Shown here piece after piece: positions 8,556 through 17,357 of a DNA stretch of 64,000 bases (position 1 is the first letter of the stretch; each line of letters opens with the position of its first letter). Made by a program: the position numbers and the translations under genes. The notes beneath the pieces are model-generated. The model was not told where the DNA came from. It did not search any database and saw only the letters and a program-made list of their open reading frames with translations. The stretch is from DATAZK01 sp963731205 (lineage in GTDB: Bacteria; Actinomycetota; Actinomycetes; Frankiales; Frankiaceae): contig CAVSUJ010000002.1 of NCBI GenBank assembly GCA_963731205.1, forward strand, positions 2,232,001 through 2,296,000. The letters are read 5' to 3'.

Positions 8556-9672
8556 ATGCGAGCACGTGCGGCGCTGCTGAAAACGATCCCGGGTCGCTAC
8601 GAGATCCGCGACGTCGAACTCGACGCTCCCAAGGAGCACGAGGTCCTGGTCCGGTACGTCGCGAGCGGGATCTGCCACAGCGACGTGCACTACCTCACCG
8701 GCGAGCATGCGGGAGTCGTCCCGATGTGCGGCGGTCACGAGGGCGCGGGCGTGGTCGAGGAGGTCGGGCCGGGTGTGGCCGGCCTGAAGGTCGGCGATCA
8801 CGTCGTCGCGTCATTCATCCCGAGCTGCGGACGCTGCCGCTATTGCGCCGCCGGCCGGGCGAATCTCTGTGATCTGGGGGCCAAGCTGCAGCTCGGACCC
8901 CAGCTCGACGGCACCTACCGGATGCACGACGACGGGGAGCCGATCAGCCAGTTCCTGCTGATCTCCACGTTCTCCCCGTGGAGCGTGGTTCCCGAGCAGT
9001 CGCTGGTGAAGGTGCCCAAGGACGTACCGCTGGAGACGGTGTGCCTGCTCGGATGCGGTGTGGGCACCGGCCTGGGGTCGGCGTTGAACGCTGCCGGGGT
9101 GAGGGCCGGGCACAACGTGATCGTCATGGGGGTGGGCGGCGTCGGCATCAACGCGGTGCAGGGCGCCGCGATGGCCGGGGCCGCCACTGTGGTCGCGGTC
9201 GACCCGGTGCCCTTCAAGCGGGAGATGGCCGAGCGTCTCGGCGCGACGCACACCTACGCCGACATCGCCGAGGCCACCGACTTCGTCCGCTCGATCACCA
9301 ACGGGCAGGGCGCCGACTCCGCGATCCTGACCATGGCGGGTCCGACCGGGGACGACGTGGCGGTCGCCTTCGACGCCGTTTCCAAGGGCGGCACGGTCGT
9401 CGTGACGGGCATGGCGAGCCATCACAGCCCGCCCGGGATCCCGATCAGCCTGCTGATGCTCGCCGGCATGGAGAAGCGCATCCAGGGCTGCCTTTTCGGC
9501 ATGTGCAGCCCGGCCGTCGACATCCTGCGCCAGCTCGACCTCTACCGCGCGGGACGGCTGAAACTCGACGAACTCGTCACCCGTCGCTACGGCCTCGAGC
9601 GAGATCAACGACGCCGTCTCCGACTTGCTGGAGGGCCGCAACATCCGGGGCGTCATCACCCACGCGCACTGA
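8556..9672 (+). CDS. Zinc-dependent MDR alcohol dehydrogenase (NDMA-dependent/class III-like), +1 frameshift near the 3' end
   Basis: Medium-chain dehydrogenase/reductase oxidising alcohols or glutathione/mycothiol adducts with NAD(P). Visible motifs are SGICHSDVHYL and CGGHEGAG (catalytic zinc), CGRCRYCAAGRANLC (structural zinc cysteines) and VMGVGGVGINAVQGAAMAGA (Rossmann nucleotide binding). The long LQLGPQLDGTYRMHDDGEP insertion is typical of the actinobacterial NDMA-dependent group. Near 9600 an extra base shifts the frame: without it the protein would end EINDAVSDLLEGRNIRGVIT and stop at 9672, as the family does. As written, the frame runs on to 9743 with a nonsense tail. A good Shine-Dalgarno supports the ATG. 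Confidence 0.85.
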
Positions 9673-9827
9673 CGCAGCTGGCCCCTGACCAGGCAATTGT
9701 CCTGCTGGCAGGCCCGCTCGGGGTCGCTCTCAGGCGATGCTGATCACAAAGATAGGCCGACGACCCGGGTGGCACGATGCCATCGGGGTAGGTGATGATC
9801 AGTACACGACCGATCAAGCACCAGAGC

Positions 9828-9833
9828 GGAGGA
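9828..9833 (+). promoter_or_regulatory. Ribosome binding site GGAGGA for the HTH gene
   Basis: A perfect GGAGGA lies 3 nt before the GTG at 9837. This selects that start rather than the in-frame ATGs at 9792-9795. Confidence 0.6.
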
Positions 9834-9836
9834 ACA

Positions 9837-10049
9837 GTGGCAGAGCTCAAGAAGGGAAGCCGCATCACCGGGGCTGAGCGGGACAAGCTCTCCGGCGACC
9901 TGCGCAAGAAGTACGAATCGGGACAGAGCATCCGGCTGCTCGCGGAGTCTTCAGGGCGGTCCTACGGGTTCGTGCACCGCATCCTGTCGGAGTCGGGCAC
10001 GACGCTTCGTGGCCGCGGCGGCGCTACCCGGGGCAAGAAGAAAGCTTGA
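9837..10049 (+). CDS. Small actinobacterial helix-turn-helix protein
   Basis: A 70-aa protein starting at GTG 9837. The central DLRKKYESGQSIRLLAESSG followed by RSYGFVHRILSESG forms a helix-turn-helix, and the tail RGRGGATRGKKKA is basic. The composition and tail match a small conserved DNA-binding family I know from streptomycetes and relatives, although no target is established. The stop overlaps the TTG start of the downstream enoyl-CoA hydratase gene (TTGA), so the two are translationally coupled. It may regulate the acyl-CoA genes that follow; that is an inference from position only. Confidence 0.7.
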   Translation: MAELKKGSRITGAERDKLSGDLRKKYESGQSIRLLAESSGRSYGFVHRILSESGTTLRGRGGATRGKKKA

Positions 10050-10870
10050 CGACGGTGGAGGCCGGCGGGCCGGTTCGGGCTGACGAGCCACTGGCGTTGC
10101 CGGGGATTGATCTTTCGGAAGCAGGACTGCGGGTCGAACGGGGCGGCCCCGCAGGCGAGGTCGTCACCATCACGCTCGCCCGTCCGGAGCGGCGTAATGC
10201 GCAGCGTCCCGCCACCTGGCTGACCCTCGATGCGATCGGCCGGGCGCTTCCCGGCGACGTCCGCGTCGTCGTCGTCACGGGTGAGGGGCCGTCATTCAGT
10301 GCCGGGATCGATCTGGCGGTGCTCGGTGAGATGGCCGGTGCCGGACCGTCAGGAGTGCCGTCGGAAGACACGATCGGCACCTACCAGGCCGGTTTCACCT
10401 GGCTCTCGCGTCCAGACATCGTGTCGATCGCGGCCGTCGCGGGCCACGCGGTGGGCGCCGGTTTCCAGCTCGCCCTTGCCTGTGACCTGCGGGTGCTGTC
10501 GGAGGATGCCCAGTTCACGATGGCGGAGGTGAGCCGCGGGCTGGTGCCCGACCTCACCGGCACCGAGGCGCTGGTGCACCACATCGGCTACGCGCGGGCG
10601 CTCGAGCTCTGCCTCACGTGCCGCCGGGTGGGCGCGGCCGAGGCCAAGGAGCTCGGGCTCGCCAATCTCGTCGTCCCGCGTGATCAGCTCGAGACCGCGA
10701 CGGCCGATCTGGTGGCCGCGCTGCTCGCTGCGTCACGCCAGGCCAGCGTCGAGACGAAGGCGCTGCTGCTGCGCGCGCGTCAGCAGGCCATCGACCCCGC
10801 CGGCCAGCATCGCGCTGAGCGGGAGGCGCAGCGCCGGGTGATGTTGGGGTTGCTGGGAGCGGGCGACTAG
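10046..10870 (+). CDS. Enoyl-CoA hydratase/isomerase family protein
   Basis: A 274-aa crotonase-fold enzyme acting on acyl-CoA thioesters in fatty-acid or amino-acid breakdown. The oxyanion-hole segments are visible as GPSFSAGIDLAVL and AGHAVGAGFQLALACDLRV, followed by FTMAEVSRGLVPDLTGTEAL. The usual catalytic Glu positions are only partly conserved, so hydratase versus isomerase or another crotonase activity cannot be told. The TTG at 10046 overlaps the preceding stop by 4 nt; a GTG at 10055 is an alternative. An acyl-CoA dehydrogenase gene follows 25 nt downstream, making a beta-oxidation pair. Confidence 0.85.
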   Translation: MTTVEAGGPVRADEPLALPGIDLSEAGLRVERGGPAGEVVTITLARPERRNAQRPATWLTLDAIGRALPGDVRVVVVTGEGPSFSAGIDLAVLGEMAGAGPSGVPSEDTIGTYQAGFTWLSRPDIVSIAAVAGHAVGAGFQLALACDLRVLSEDAQFTMAEVSRGLVPDLTGTEALVHHIGYARALELCLTCRRVGAAEAKELGLANLVVPRDQLETATADLVAALLAASRQASVETKALLLRARQQAIDPAGQHRAEREAQRRVMLGLLGAGD

Positions 10871-10895
10871 GCAGCCCCTCAGGGAGGATGGGGGC

Positions 10896-12047
10896 ATGGA
10901 CCTCGCCCTCACCGCCGAGCAGCAGGAACTCCGCAACACCGTGCGCCGCTGGGTGGACGACGTCGTCGTCCCGCCCGCCATCGAGAACGACCGGCAGGAG
11001 CGCTTTCCCGCCGAAGCTCTGGAGGGCCTGCGCGACCTCGGGCTGATCGGGCTGACGATCCCGCAGGAGTACGGGGGCGGCGGGGCCGATCCGTTCGACT
11101 ACGTGCTGACGATCGAAGAGGTCGCACGCGGCGACGCCAACGTCCGGTCGATCCTCTCGGTGCACCTCGGGCTGGTCGCGGGGCCGATCATCCGGTGGGG
11201 CACCGATGCGCAGAAGGAGCGCTGGCTGCCGGCGATGGCGTCGGGCGAGACGCTCGGCTGCTTCGGCCTGACCGAGCCCGACGCCGGATCCGATCCGGCC
11301 AGCCTGCGCAGCACCGCCGAGCGCACGGCTGACGGGTACGTCCTGAACGGCAGCAAGATCTTCATCACCAACGGGACGATCGCCGGCGTCGCGCTGGTCA
11401 TGGCGCGTACGGGAGGGCCGGGCGCCAAGGGCGTGAGCGCGTTCCTGGTGCCGACCGATACGCCCGGCTTCAGCGCGTCGAAGGTGAAGGGCAAGCTCGG
11501 GCTGCGCTCGTGCGACACCGCGGAGCTGGTCCTTTCGGACGTTCACGTGCCGGCTGACGCGCTGCTGGGCGAGACCGAGGGCATCGGGATCAAGGTCGCG
11601 CTCTCCGCGCTGGACGACGGCCGGATGTCGATGGGCGCGTCGTGCACCGGGCTGTGCCAGGCGGCGCTCGAGACCATGATCGCGTACACCACGCAGCGGG
11701 TGCAGTTCGGCAAGCCCGTCGCCGGTCATCAGCTGGTGCAGGAGCTGATCGTCGACACTGCCGTCGAGACCGACTGCTCGCGCCTGCTGACCTGGGCGGT
11801 CGCCGACCTCAAGCAGCGCGGCGAGCCGTACAGCCTGGCCGCCAGCAAGGCGAAGCTCTACGCCTCCGAGGCCAGCGTGCGCGCGGCCAACAACTGCCTG
11901 CAGGCGCATGGTGGGTATGGCTACATCGACGAGTACCTGGCCGGGAAGCTCCTGCGCGACGCCCGGGTCACCACGCTCTACGAGGGAACCAGCCAGATCC
12001 AGAAGCTCATCATCGGCCGGGCGCTGACCAAGCTCTCCGCGTTCTAG
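10896..12047 (+). CDS. Acyl-CoA dehydrogenase
   Basis: A 383-aa FAD flavoenzyme that introduces the alpha-beta double bond into acyl-CoA. Family signatures are present: CFGLTEPDAGSDPASL with LNGSKIFITNG (substrate/FAD contact), QFGKPVAGHQLVQ, and the C-terminal LRDARVTTLYEGTSQIQ carrying the catalytic Glu in YEGTSQ. The length is normal and the start is ATG. It sits directly after the enoyl-CoA hydratase, with which it would perform consecutive beta-oxidation steps. Chain-length preference cannot be read from the sequence. Confidence 0.92.
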   Translation: MDLALTAEQQELRNTVRRWVDDVVVPPAIENDRQERFPAEALEGLRDLGLIGLTIPQEYGGGGADPFDYVLTIEEVARGDANVRSILSVHLGLVAGPIIRWGTDAQKERWLPAMASGETLGCFGLTEPDAGSDPASLRSTAERTADGYVLNGSKIFITNGTIAGVALVMARTGGPGAKGVSAFLVPTDTPGFSASKVKGKLGLRSCDTAELVLSDVHVPADALLGETEGIGIKVALSALDDGRMSMGASCTGLCQAALETMIAYTTQRVQFGKPVAGHQLVQELIVDTAVETDCSRLLTWAVADLKQRGEPYSLAASKAKLYASEASVRAANNCLQAHGGYGYIDEYLAGKLLRDARVTTLYEGTSQIQKLIIGRALTKLSAF

Positions 12048-12098
12048 CGGGGAATGGGCAGGCCGAGGGATTGATTACATCGTTGCAGGAGGTAGGGC

Positions 12099-14018
12099 GT
12101 GAGTAATCATCCACCGATTCAGGTGATGCGCAGCTTCCGGCGGGATCCCGACGTCACCAACAAGAAGCTGGCCAAGGGGACGGTCCGGCGCATCGCCCGG
12201 TTCGCCGCGCCGTACAAGAGGTGGCTGACGGTCTTCCTGGTGATCATCCTGGTCGACGCGGTCGTCGGCGTCGTCAATCCGCTGATCCTGAAAAAGATCA
12301 TCGACCAGGGGGTCGCGCCGGGGAAGGCCCACGGCGATCCCGGGCTGGTGCTCGACCTCGCGATCGTCGTCGCGCTGCTCGCCCTTGCTGATGCCGGACT
12401 CACCCTCTGGCAGCGCTGGTATTCCGCGCGCATCGGCGAGGGCCTGATCTACGACATGCGGGTGAAGGTCTTCGACCACGTCCAGCGGATGCCGATCGCG
12501 TTCTTCACGCGTACCCAGACCGGTGCGCTCATCAGCCGGCTCAACAACGACGTGCTCGGGGCGCAGCAGGCGTTCACCGGGACGATGTCGTCGGTCGTCA
12601 GCAACTTCGTGAGCGTGGTCCTGGTGATCACGGCGATGCTCACGCTCTCCTGGCAGATCACCGTCATCTCCCTTTTCATGCTTCCGGTCTTCGTGATCCC
12701 GGCCCGCCTGATGGGCAAGAAGCTGCAGGCCATCACGCGCGAGGGCTACGGCCTCAACGCGCAGATGAACACCACGATGACCGAGCGGTTCAACGTCTCC
12801 GGCGCGCTGCTGGTCAAGCTGTTCGGACGCCCCAACGAGGAGACCGACCAGTTCGGGCGCCGGGCCGGGCGGGTGCGCGACATCGGCGTCCAGTCGGCGA
12901 TGTATTCGGGGATCTTCTTCGTCGCGCTCAGCCTGGTGGCCGCGCTCGCCACGGCGATCACGTACGGCATCGGCGGGCGGCTCGCCGCCGAGCGCTCGCT
13001 GCAGGTCGGCACGCTCGTCGCGCTGACCGCCTACCTCGGCCGGCTGTACGGGCCGCTGACCGCGCTGTCGAACGTGCGGGTCGACATCATGACCGCGCTG
13101 GTGTCGTTCGAGCGCGTCTTCGAGGTGCTCGACCTGCCGCCGGCGATCGTCGACAAGCCTGACGCCGTGACGCTCGATCCCGACATGGAACCGTCGATCG
13201 AGTTCAAGGGCGTCGACTTCCGCTACCCGTCGGCCGAAGAGGTCTCGCTGGCCTCGCTGGAATCAGTCGCGGTACTGGATACGACCGTGCCGCAGCAGGT
13301 GCTCTTCGACGTCTCGTTCACCGCGAAGCCGGGGGAGCTCGTCGCCCTCGTCGGCCCGTCCGGCGCCGGCAAGACGACCATCACGCAGCTCGTCACGCGG
13401 ATGTATGACGTGCAGGCGGGCGGGGTGTACATCGGCGGCCATGACGTCCGCGACGTCACGCTCGCGTCGCTGCGCGAGACGGTCGGCGTCGTCACGCAGG
13501 ACGCCCACATGTTCCACGACACGATCCGGGCCAATCTTGCGTACGCGATGCCGGGCGCGACGGACGACGACCTCTGGGCAGCTGTCGAGGCGGCCCACAT
13601 CGGAGCCCTCGTCCGCTCGCTGCCGGATGGGCTCGAGACGGTCGTCGGCGACCGCGGCTATCGCCTCTCAGGTGGGGAGAAGCAGCGTCTCGCGATCGCG
13701 CGGCTGCTGCTCAAGGCGCCGAAGGTGGTCGTCCTCGACGAGGCGACGGCCCACCTGGACTCGGAGTCGGAGGTCGCCGTGCAGAAGGCGCTCGCGCGGG
13801 CGCTGACCGGACGGACCTCGCTGGTCATCGCCCACCGGCTGTCGACCGTGCGGGACGCCGACAAGATCCTGGTGATCGACGACGGGCGGGTCCGCGAGTC
13901 GGGACGCCACGATGAGCTGCTTGCCGCCGGCGGGCTGTATGCCGAGCTCTACCAGACGCAGTTCGCGGCCCAGGCCGTCGGCGACGAGCACGTCGAGCTG
14001 GAGCCGGCCGGCTCGTAG
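12099..14018 (+). CDS. ABC transporter, fused permease and ATP-binding protein (type I exporter half)
   Basis: A 639-aa half-transporter. An ABC transmembrane domain (about residues 35-330) contains six hydrophobic helices, the first being WLTVFLVIILVDAVVGVVNP. The ATP-binding domain has Walker A LVGPSGAGKTTITQ (about 417), signature RLSGGEKQRLAIARLLL (about 523) and Walker B VVVLDEATAHLDSESE. It is a homodimeric multidrug/lipid exporter type; the substrate is unknown. The start GTG (gtgagtaatcatcc) lies 7 nt after GGAGGT. A roughly 20-residue insertion before the NBD core (EEVSLASLESVAVLDTTVPQ) is slightly unusual. Confidence 0.9.
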   Translation: MSNHPPIQVMRSFRRDPDVTNKKLAKGTVRRIARFAAPYKRWLTVFLVIILVDAVVGVVNPLILKKIIDQGVAPGKAHGDPGLVLDLAIVVALLALADAGLTLWQRWYSARIGEGLIYDMRVKVFDHVQRMPIAFFTRTQTGALISRLNNDVLGAQQAFTGTMSSVVSNFVSVVLVITAMLTLSWQITVISLFMLPVFVIPARLMGKKLQAITREGYGLNAQMNTTMTERFNVSGALLVKLFGRPNEETDQFGRRAGRVRDIGVQSAMYSGIFFVALSLVAALATAITYGIGGRLAAERSLQVGTLVALTAYLGRLYGPLTALSNVRVDIMTALVSFERVFEVLDLPPAIVDKPDAVTLDPDMEPSIEFKGVDFRYPSAEEVSLASLESVAVLDTTVPQQVLFDVSFTAKPGELVALVGPSGAGKTTITQLVTRMYDVQAGGVYIGGHDVRDVTLASLRETVGVVTQDAHMFHDTIRANLAYAMPGATDDDLWAAVEAAHIGALVRSLPDGLETVVGDRGYRLSGGEKQRLAIARLLLKAPKVVVLDEATAHLDSESEVAVQKALARALTGRTSLVIAHRLSTVRDADKILVIDDGRVRESGRHDELLAAGGLYAELYQTQFAAQAVGDEHVELEPAGS

Positions 14019-14027
14019 CCAGTTCGG

Positions 14028-14231
14028 TTACTCGCCCATCGCCTCTTCGGGATGGTCGATGTTGGCCGGGTCGACCGACGGCTCGGGCTCCGCCTTCTCC
14101 TCGCCCCGGGTGAGGGCGTCGGCCTGCTCGTCGGGCAGCGTGATGTCGACGTCACCGTTCGGCTGGGGCCGGATCGCCGGATTGCTCGCCGCATCTGCCC
14201 CCGAGTCAGTCATGAACGGCTCGTACCCCAT
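14028..14231 (-). CDS. Small acidic hypothetical protein
   Basis: A 67-aa acidic protein rich in Asp/Glu/Pro (for example DVDITLPDEQADAL), with no membrane segment or recognisable domain. Start candidates are GTG 14246, ATG 14231 and ATG 14213. A GAAGGAG lies upstream of the first two, at non-ideal spacing. It is convergent with the ABC exporter (9-nt gap) and divergent from the SGNH-like gene. It could be a real small conserved protein; no function is visible. Confidence 0.45.
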   Translation of the reverse strand: MGYEPFMTDSGADAASNPAIRPQPNGDVDITLPDEQADALTRGEEKAEPEPSVDPANIDHPEEAMGE

Positions 14232-14312
14232 TGGATTGCGGCGCACTCCTTCACCGCAACTTCCTGCGCGTGGCTACCGGCCTGCATTGGCGGTACGTGT
14301 CAGAGTCACGGC

Positions 14313-15059
14313 GTGTTGAGGGGCTTGGGCAGGCTCGCGGCAGTCGTCGCGATCGTGGCGCTGGCAGCGGTGAACGTCATCTTCTGGACGAGAGGCTCCG
14401 ACGGCAAGTCGTCGAAGTCGTCGTTCTCGCAGCAGGCGACGGTGTCTCCGCTGCCGTCCGCCACGGCGCCACCGATTCACGTCACGGCTCACCCGCTGAC
14501 CCTGCCGTCCGGACGCACGTTGCAGGTCTCGATCGTCGGCGACACGATCGCGACGGGTCGTTACGCGAGCTCTCCCGACAAGCGTTTCCGCTCACTGGTG
14601 CTGGCCGCTCTCACCGCTCGGGGGCCGGTCTCCGCGGATGAGGCGAGCCGTACCGGAACGTCGTCGCTGTCGACCGCCGTCTCGGTCCCGCCGAACATGG
14701 ATCTCGTCGTCCTCGAGCTCGGCACCGATGACATGCGGGCCGCGAGCGTCACCGACTTCGCGACCGCCTACGGGGCGCTCGTCTCGTCGGTGCTGGCGAG
14801 TTCCCCGCAGGCGGCGCTGGTGTGCGCCGGGACGTGGAGCGCGACCGGCGGCCTGTACGACGAGGTCATCCAGCGTGATTGCACGATGGCGAAAGGCCGG
14901 TACGTCTCGCTGCAGGCGTTGTACGACACCCCGGCCTACCACGGTCCGGCCGGAGTGACCGGCTACTACGGCATCTCCGACGGGCTCTCCCCGAACGACG
15001 ACGGTCACCGGGCGATCGCGTCGGCGCTGCTTGCGGCGGTGGGCGTGAAGCTCGGCTGA
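14313..15059 (+). CDS. Membrane-anchored SGNH/GDSL-like protein with a substituted nucleophile
   Basis: A 248-aa protein starting at GTG 14313. It has an N-terminal membrane anchor or uncleaved signal (RLAAVVAIVALAAVNVIFW), a Ser-rich linker, and then an SGNH-hydrolase-like domain. Block I reads VSIVGDTIATG where the family has GDS, so the catalytic Ser is replaced by Thr. Block III reads LELGTDDM, and block V SPNDDGHRAIA keeps the Asp-x-x-His pair. It may be a catalytically altered esterase or a non-enzymatic member. It precedes, on the opposite strand, the exopolysaccharide glycosylphosphotransferase, so a role in polysaccharide acylation is possible but unproven. Confidence 0.6.
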   Translation: MLRGLGRLAAVVAIVALAAVNVIFWTRGSDGKSSKSSFSQQATVSPLPSATAPPIHVTAHPLTLPSGRTLQVSIVGDTIATGRYASSPDKRFRSLVLAALTARGPVSADEASRTGTSSLSTAVSVPPNMDLVVLELGTDDMRAASVTDFATAYGALVSSVLASSPQAALVCAGTWSATGGLYDEVIQRDCTMAKGRYVSLQALYDTPAYHGPAGVTGYYGISDGLSPNDDGHRAIASALLAAVGVKLG

Positions 15060-15068
15060 GCGTGTCGG

Positions 15069-16581
15069 CTAGTACGCCCCGCGGCCGGCGACGACGGCGC
15101 CGACGGTGCGCACGATGATCATGAGGTCCATGACGATGGACCAGTTCTCGACGTAGTAGAGGTCGAGCCGGACGCTTTCTTCCCAGGACAGGTCGGAGCG
15201 GCCGCTGACCTGCCAGAGGCCGGTGAGGCCGGGCTTGACGAGGAGCCGGCGGCGGGCGTCTTCGGCGTAGAGCTCGACCTCGCTGGGCAGCGGCGGGCGG
15301 GGTCCGACGAGTGACATCTCGCCGGTGAGCACGTTCCAGAGCTGTGGGAGCTCGTCGATCGAGAGGCGGCGAAGCACGCGGCCGACCCGGGTGACGCGGG
15401 GGTCGCGGCGGATCTTGAACAGGACCCCGCCGCTTTCGTTCTGGTCGGTGAGGTCGATGAGCAGCTCTTCGGCGGTGGGAACCATGCTGCGGAACTTCAC
15501 CAGCGAGAACGGGTGCGCCGCCGACGCCGCTGCGGGTCTGGCGGAAGAACACCGGGCCGCGGCTATCGAGCTTGATCAGGGCGGCGACCAGCAGCAGCAC
15601 GGGGGAGAGCACGAAAAGCGCGAGCGCGGCGATGATGCGGTCGGTCGCGCCTTTCAGGATGCGCGTGGCACCGCTGAACTTCGGCTCGGTGACCTGGAGC
15701 AGGGAGAGGGCGCCGAGGGGGCGCACGTTGATGCGCGGACCGGCGACGTCGGTGAGCTCCGGCGTCAGCAGCAGGCCGATCTCGCTGCCCTCGAGCTGCC
15801 AGGCGAGCTGGCGCAGCCCCTCGCGTCCGAGCACGCCGGAGCTGGTGACGGCGACGGTGTCGGCCTTGATGTCAGCGGCGGCCCGGCGCGCGTCGGTGGG
15901 GGTGCCGAGCACGGGGACACCTTCGGCCAGTTCCGCCTCACCGCTGAACGTGCACGCGCCGACGACCTGAAGGCCATGGTGGTCGCGACGAGCGAGCTCC
16001 TGCAGGAGGTGGTGGATGTCGCCCACGTTGCCGACCGCGAGCACGCGGTGAAGACATCGGCCGCGGCGACGGGAGCGCCGTAGGAGGGTGATGGCGACGA
16101 GCCGGCCGAGTGTCAGCGCGATGAATCCGCCGGGCAGTGCGATCAGGAAGAAGCCGCGGGAGACGTCGGACTTGGTGAGGTAGGCCAGGAACGCCACGAG
16201 CGCAGTCATCCGGACGGTGCCCTCGAACAGCGCCTTGACCTGTTCGGTTCCGGTGCGAACGCGCTCGCGGTCGTAGGCACGGCTGATGGCCAGCAGCGCG
16301 ACCCAGGTGGGCGCCAGCAGATATGCGGCGGTCTCATTGACGAAGGTGACATTGCCCGGTTCACCAAAACGCAGGAACAGTCCGCCACCGACGGCAATGC
16401 TTACAATGACAATGTCCATCAACAAAAGGCACAATACGTAGCGGCGCTCCCAGCGGGCGGCCGTGGCGAGCGGTCCCGGCGCCGGCGCGTGCGACCCGAA
16501 GCCGCGCCGACCTCGTGGAACGCCTACCGTGCCAAGCCCCGGGCGAGTCTCCGTTGATTCGCCCGTCGGCATCGCAGTCAC
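15069..16581 (-). CDS. Exopolysaccharide polyprenyl glycosylphosphotransferase (PHPT), +1 frameshift
   Basis: Membrane enzyme that transfers a sugar-1-phosphate to undecaprenyl phosphate, the first committed step of exopolysaccharide repeat-unit assembly. The N-terminal half has about four or five TM helices (WERRYVLCLLLMDIVIVSIA onward) and a Rossmann-like domain (HRVLAVGNVGDIHHLL). The C-terminal catalytic domain starts at KGATDRIIAALALFVLSP, with GPVFFRQTRSGVGG, LRRLSIDELPQLWNVLTGEM, SLVGPRPPLPSE and KPGLTGLWQVSGRSDL. An extra base near 15511 splits the catalytic domain; removing it restores FSLVKFRSM. A candidate promoter lies about 60 nt upstream. It probably initiates the polysaccharide built by the downstream glycosyltransferases. 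Confidence 0.88.
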
Positions 16582-16637
16582 AATGAGTCACCCCCCGGTG
16601 AGCATTGGTGACGAATCTACCTCTCGCCTTGCACCCA

Positions 16638-16666
16638 CTGTTACCGATACTTGCGATTTTGTTCAA
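16638..16666 (-). promoter_or_regulatory. Candidate sigma-70-type promoter of the PHPT gene
   Basis: On the minus strand, TTGAAC (-35 like, 16661-16666) and TAACAG (-10 like, 16638-16643) are separated by exactly 17 nt. The -10 ends about 57 nt before the ATG at 16581. The -10 match is imperfect. Confidence 0.35.
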
Positions 16667-16858
16667 GGTTTTGTCGAAAAGAACGGCCGTCCCACGAGAT
16701 TCGGTCACGGATGGCAAGTGACGATCGCCACGGTATGTCAGAGAGTAGCCGAATCGTCACCGCATGCTCTTCTCCCAGTCAGGTCTCAGCAACAAAACCA
16801 TCACCGCTCGTTCGGCGTCGGTTGATAAGAGACATGAAAGGTGCACCGTTCGCCTTTC

Positions 16859-17161
16859 CTAGTCGTCCCGAGGGAAGTAATGGACGGAAGTATGCAAAAC
16901 ACTTTTCCAAGGTGACGCTATGGCCGCTTGCGGAGCCCAAAAGCAGCGACCCCCCAGCGCAATGAGAATCGAGCAAGCCAGGAAGGCTAACGCCAGACCC
17001 CACCTGTCATGCGGCAGCGGCCGAACCAGAGCGGCAACAACCCAGAACAGCGTGAGCGCGACAAAACTTGAAGCGCCCGAAGCCTGGCCGGTTGTGGTGT
17101 TAAACCCCAGCGACCGAAACGCTGGGCGGCACGCCACACCCCCGCAGTATGCGCACCTCAA
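16859..17161 (-). CDS. Possible small membrane protein with N-terminal CxxC
   Basis: A TTG-started frame of 100 aa begins RCAYCGGVACRP (Cys-x-x-Cys with a third Cys, zinc-ribbon-like). It then has two hydrophobic stretches, SSFVALTLFWVVAALV and GLALAFLACSILIALG, separated by a short basic loop. I do not recognise it. The amphipathic layout looks less random than neighbouring frames, but there is no clear Shine-Dalgarno and it sits in an interval of atypical composition. It may be a remnant or spurious. Confidence 0.3.
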   Translation of the reverse strand: MRCAYCGGVACRPAFRSLGFNTTTGQASGASSFVALTLFWVVAALVRPLPHDRWGLALAFLACSILIALGGRCFWAPQAAIASPWKSVLHTSVHYFPRDD

Positions 17162-17304
17162 GATCGTCTCACTCGTCCAGCGAGCCTGTAGGCCGTTTGG
17201 ACTACGGTGTCCGACCGTCTCCTGACGCTGACCACCGCCACTACGCCCCAGAGCTCCCGCCTGACCCGATAGCGGGCCCTACAACGCGGGCCTCGGCGCA
17301 GACG

Positions 17305-17342
17305 GCAGCCCCGCCCGACGAGTGTCGATCGGGCGGGGCTGC
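17305..17342 (-). terminator. Hairpin terminator of the beta-helix/Calx-beta gene
   Basis: A 14-bp perfect stem (17305-17318 with 17329-17342) carries a 10-nt loop, 15 nt past the stop codon at 17358 on the minus strand. It is very GC-rich and lacks a T-run. Confidence 0.6.
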
Positions 17343-17357
17343 GGTCGGTCGGACGGA

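Larger units (their letters stand above)
16582..17357. other. Gene-poor, lower-GC interval between the PHPT gene and the beta-helix gene
   Basis: About 780 nt with visibly more A/T than the flanks. It contains a candidate promoter for the minus-strand PHPT gene (16638-16666), one weak minus-strand open frame (16859-17161) and the terminator hairpin of the upstream beta-helix gene (17305-17342). Nothing else convincing was seen. Confidence 0.5.

Noticed and set aside
8268..8801. Minus-strand open frame crossing from the phosphoesterase remnant into the alcohol dehydrogenase
   Set aside because: Not in the frame of the phosphoesterase, and antisense to the dehydrogenase start region; no homology visible.
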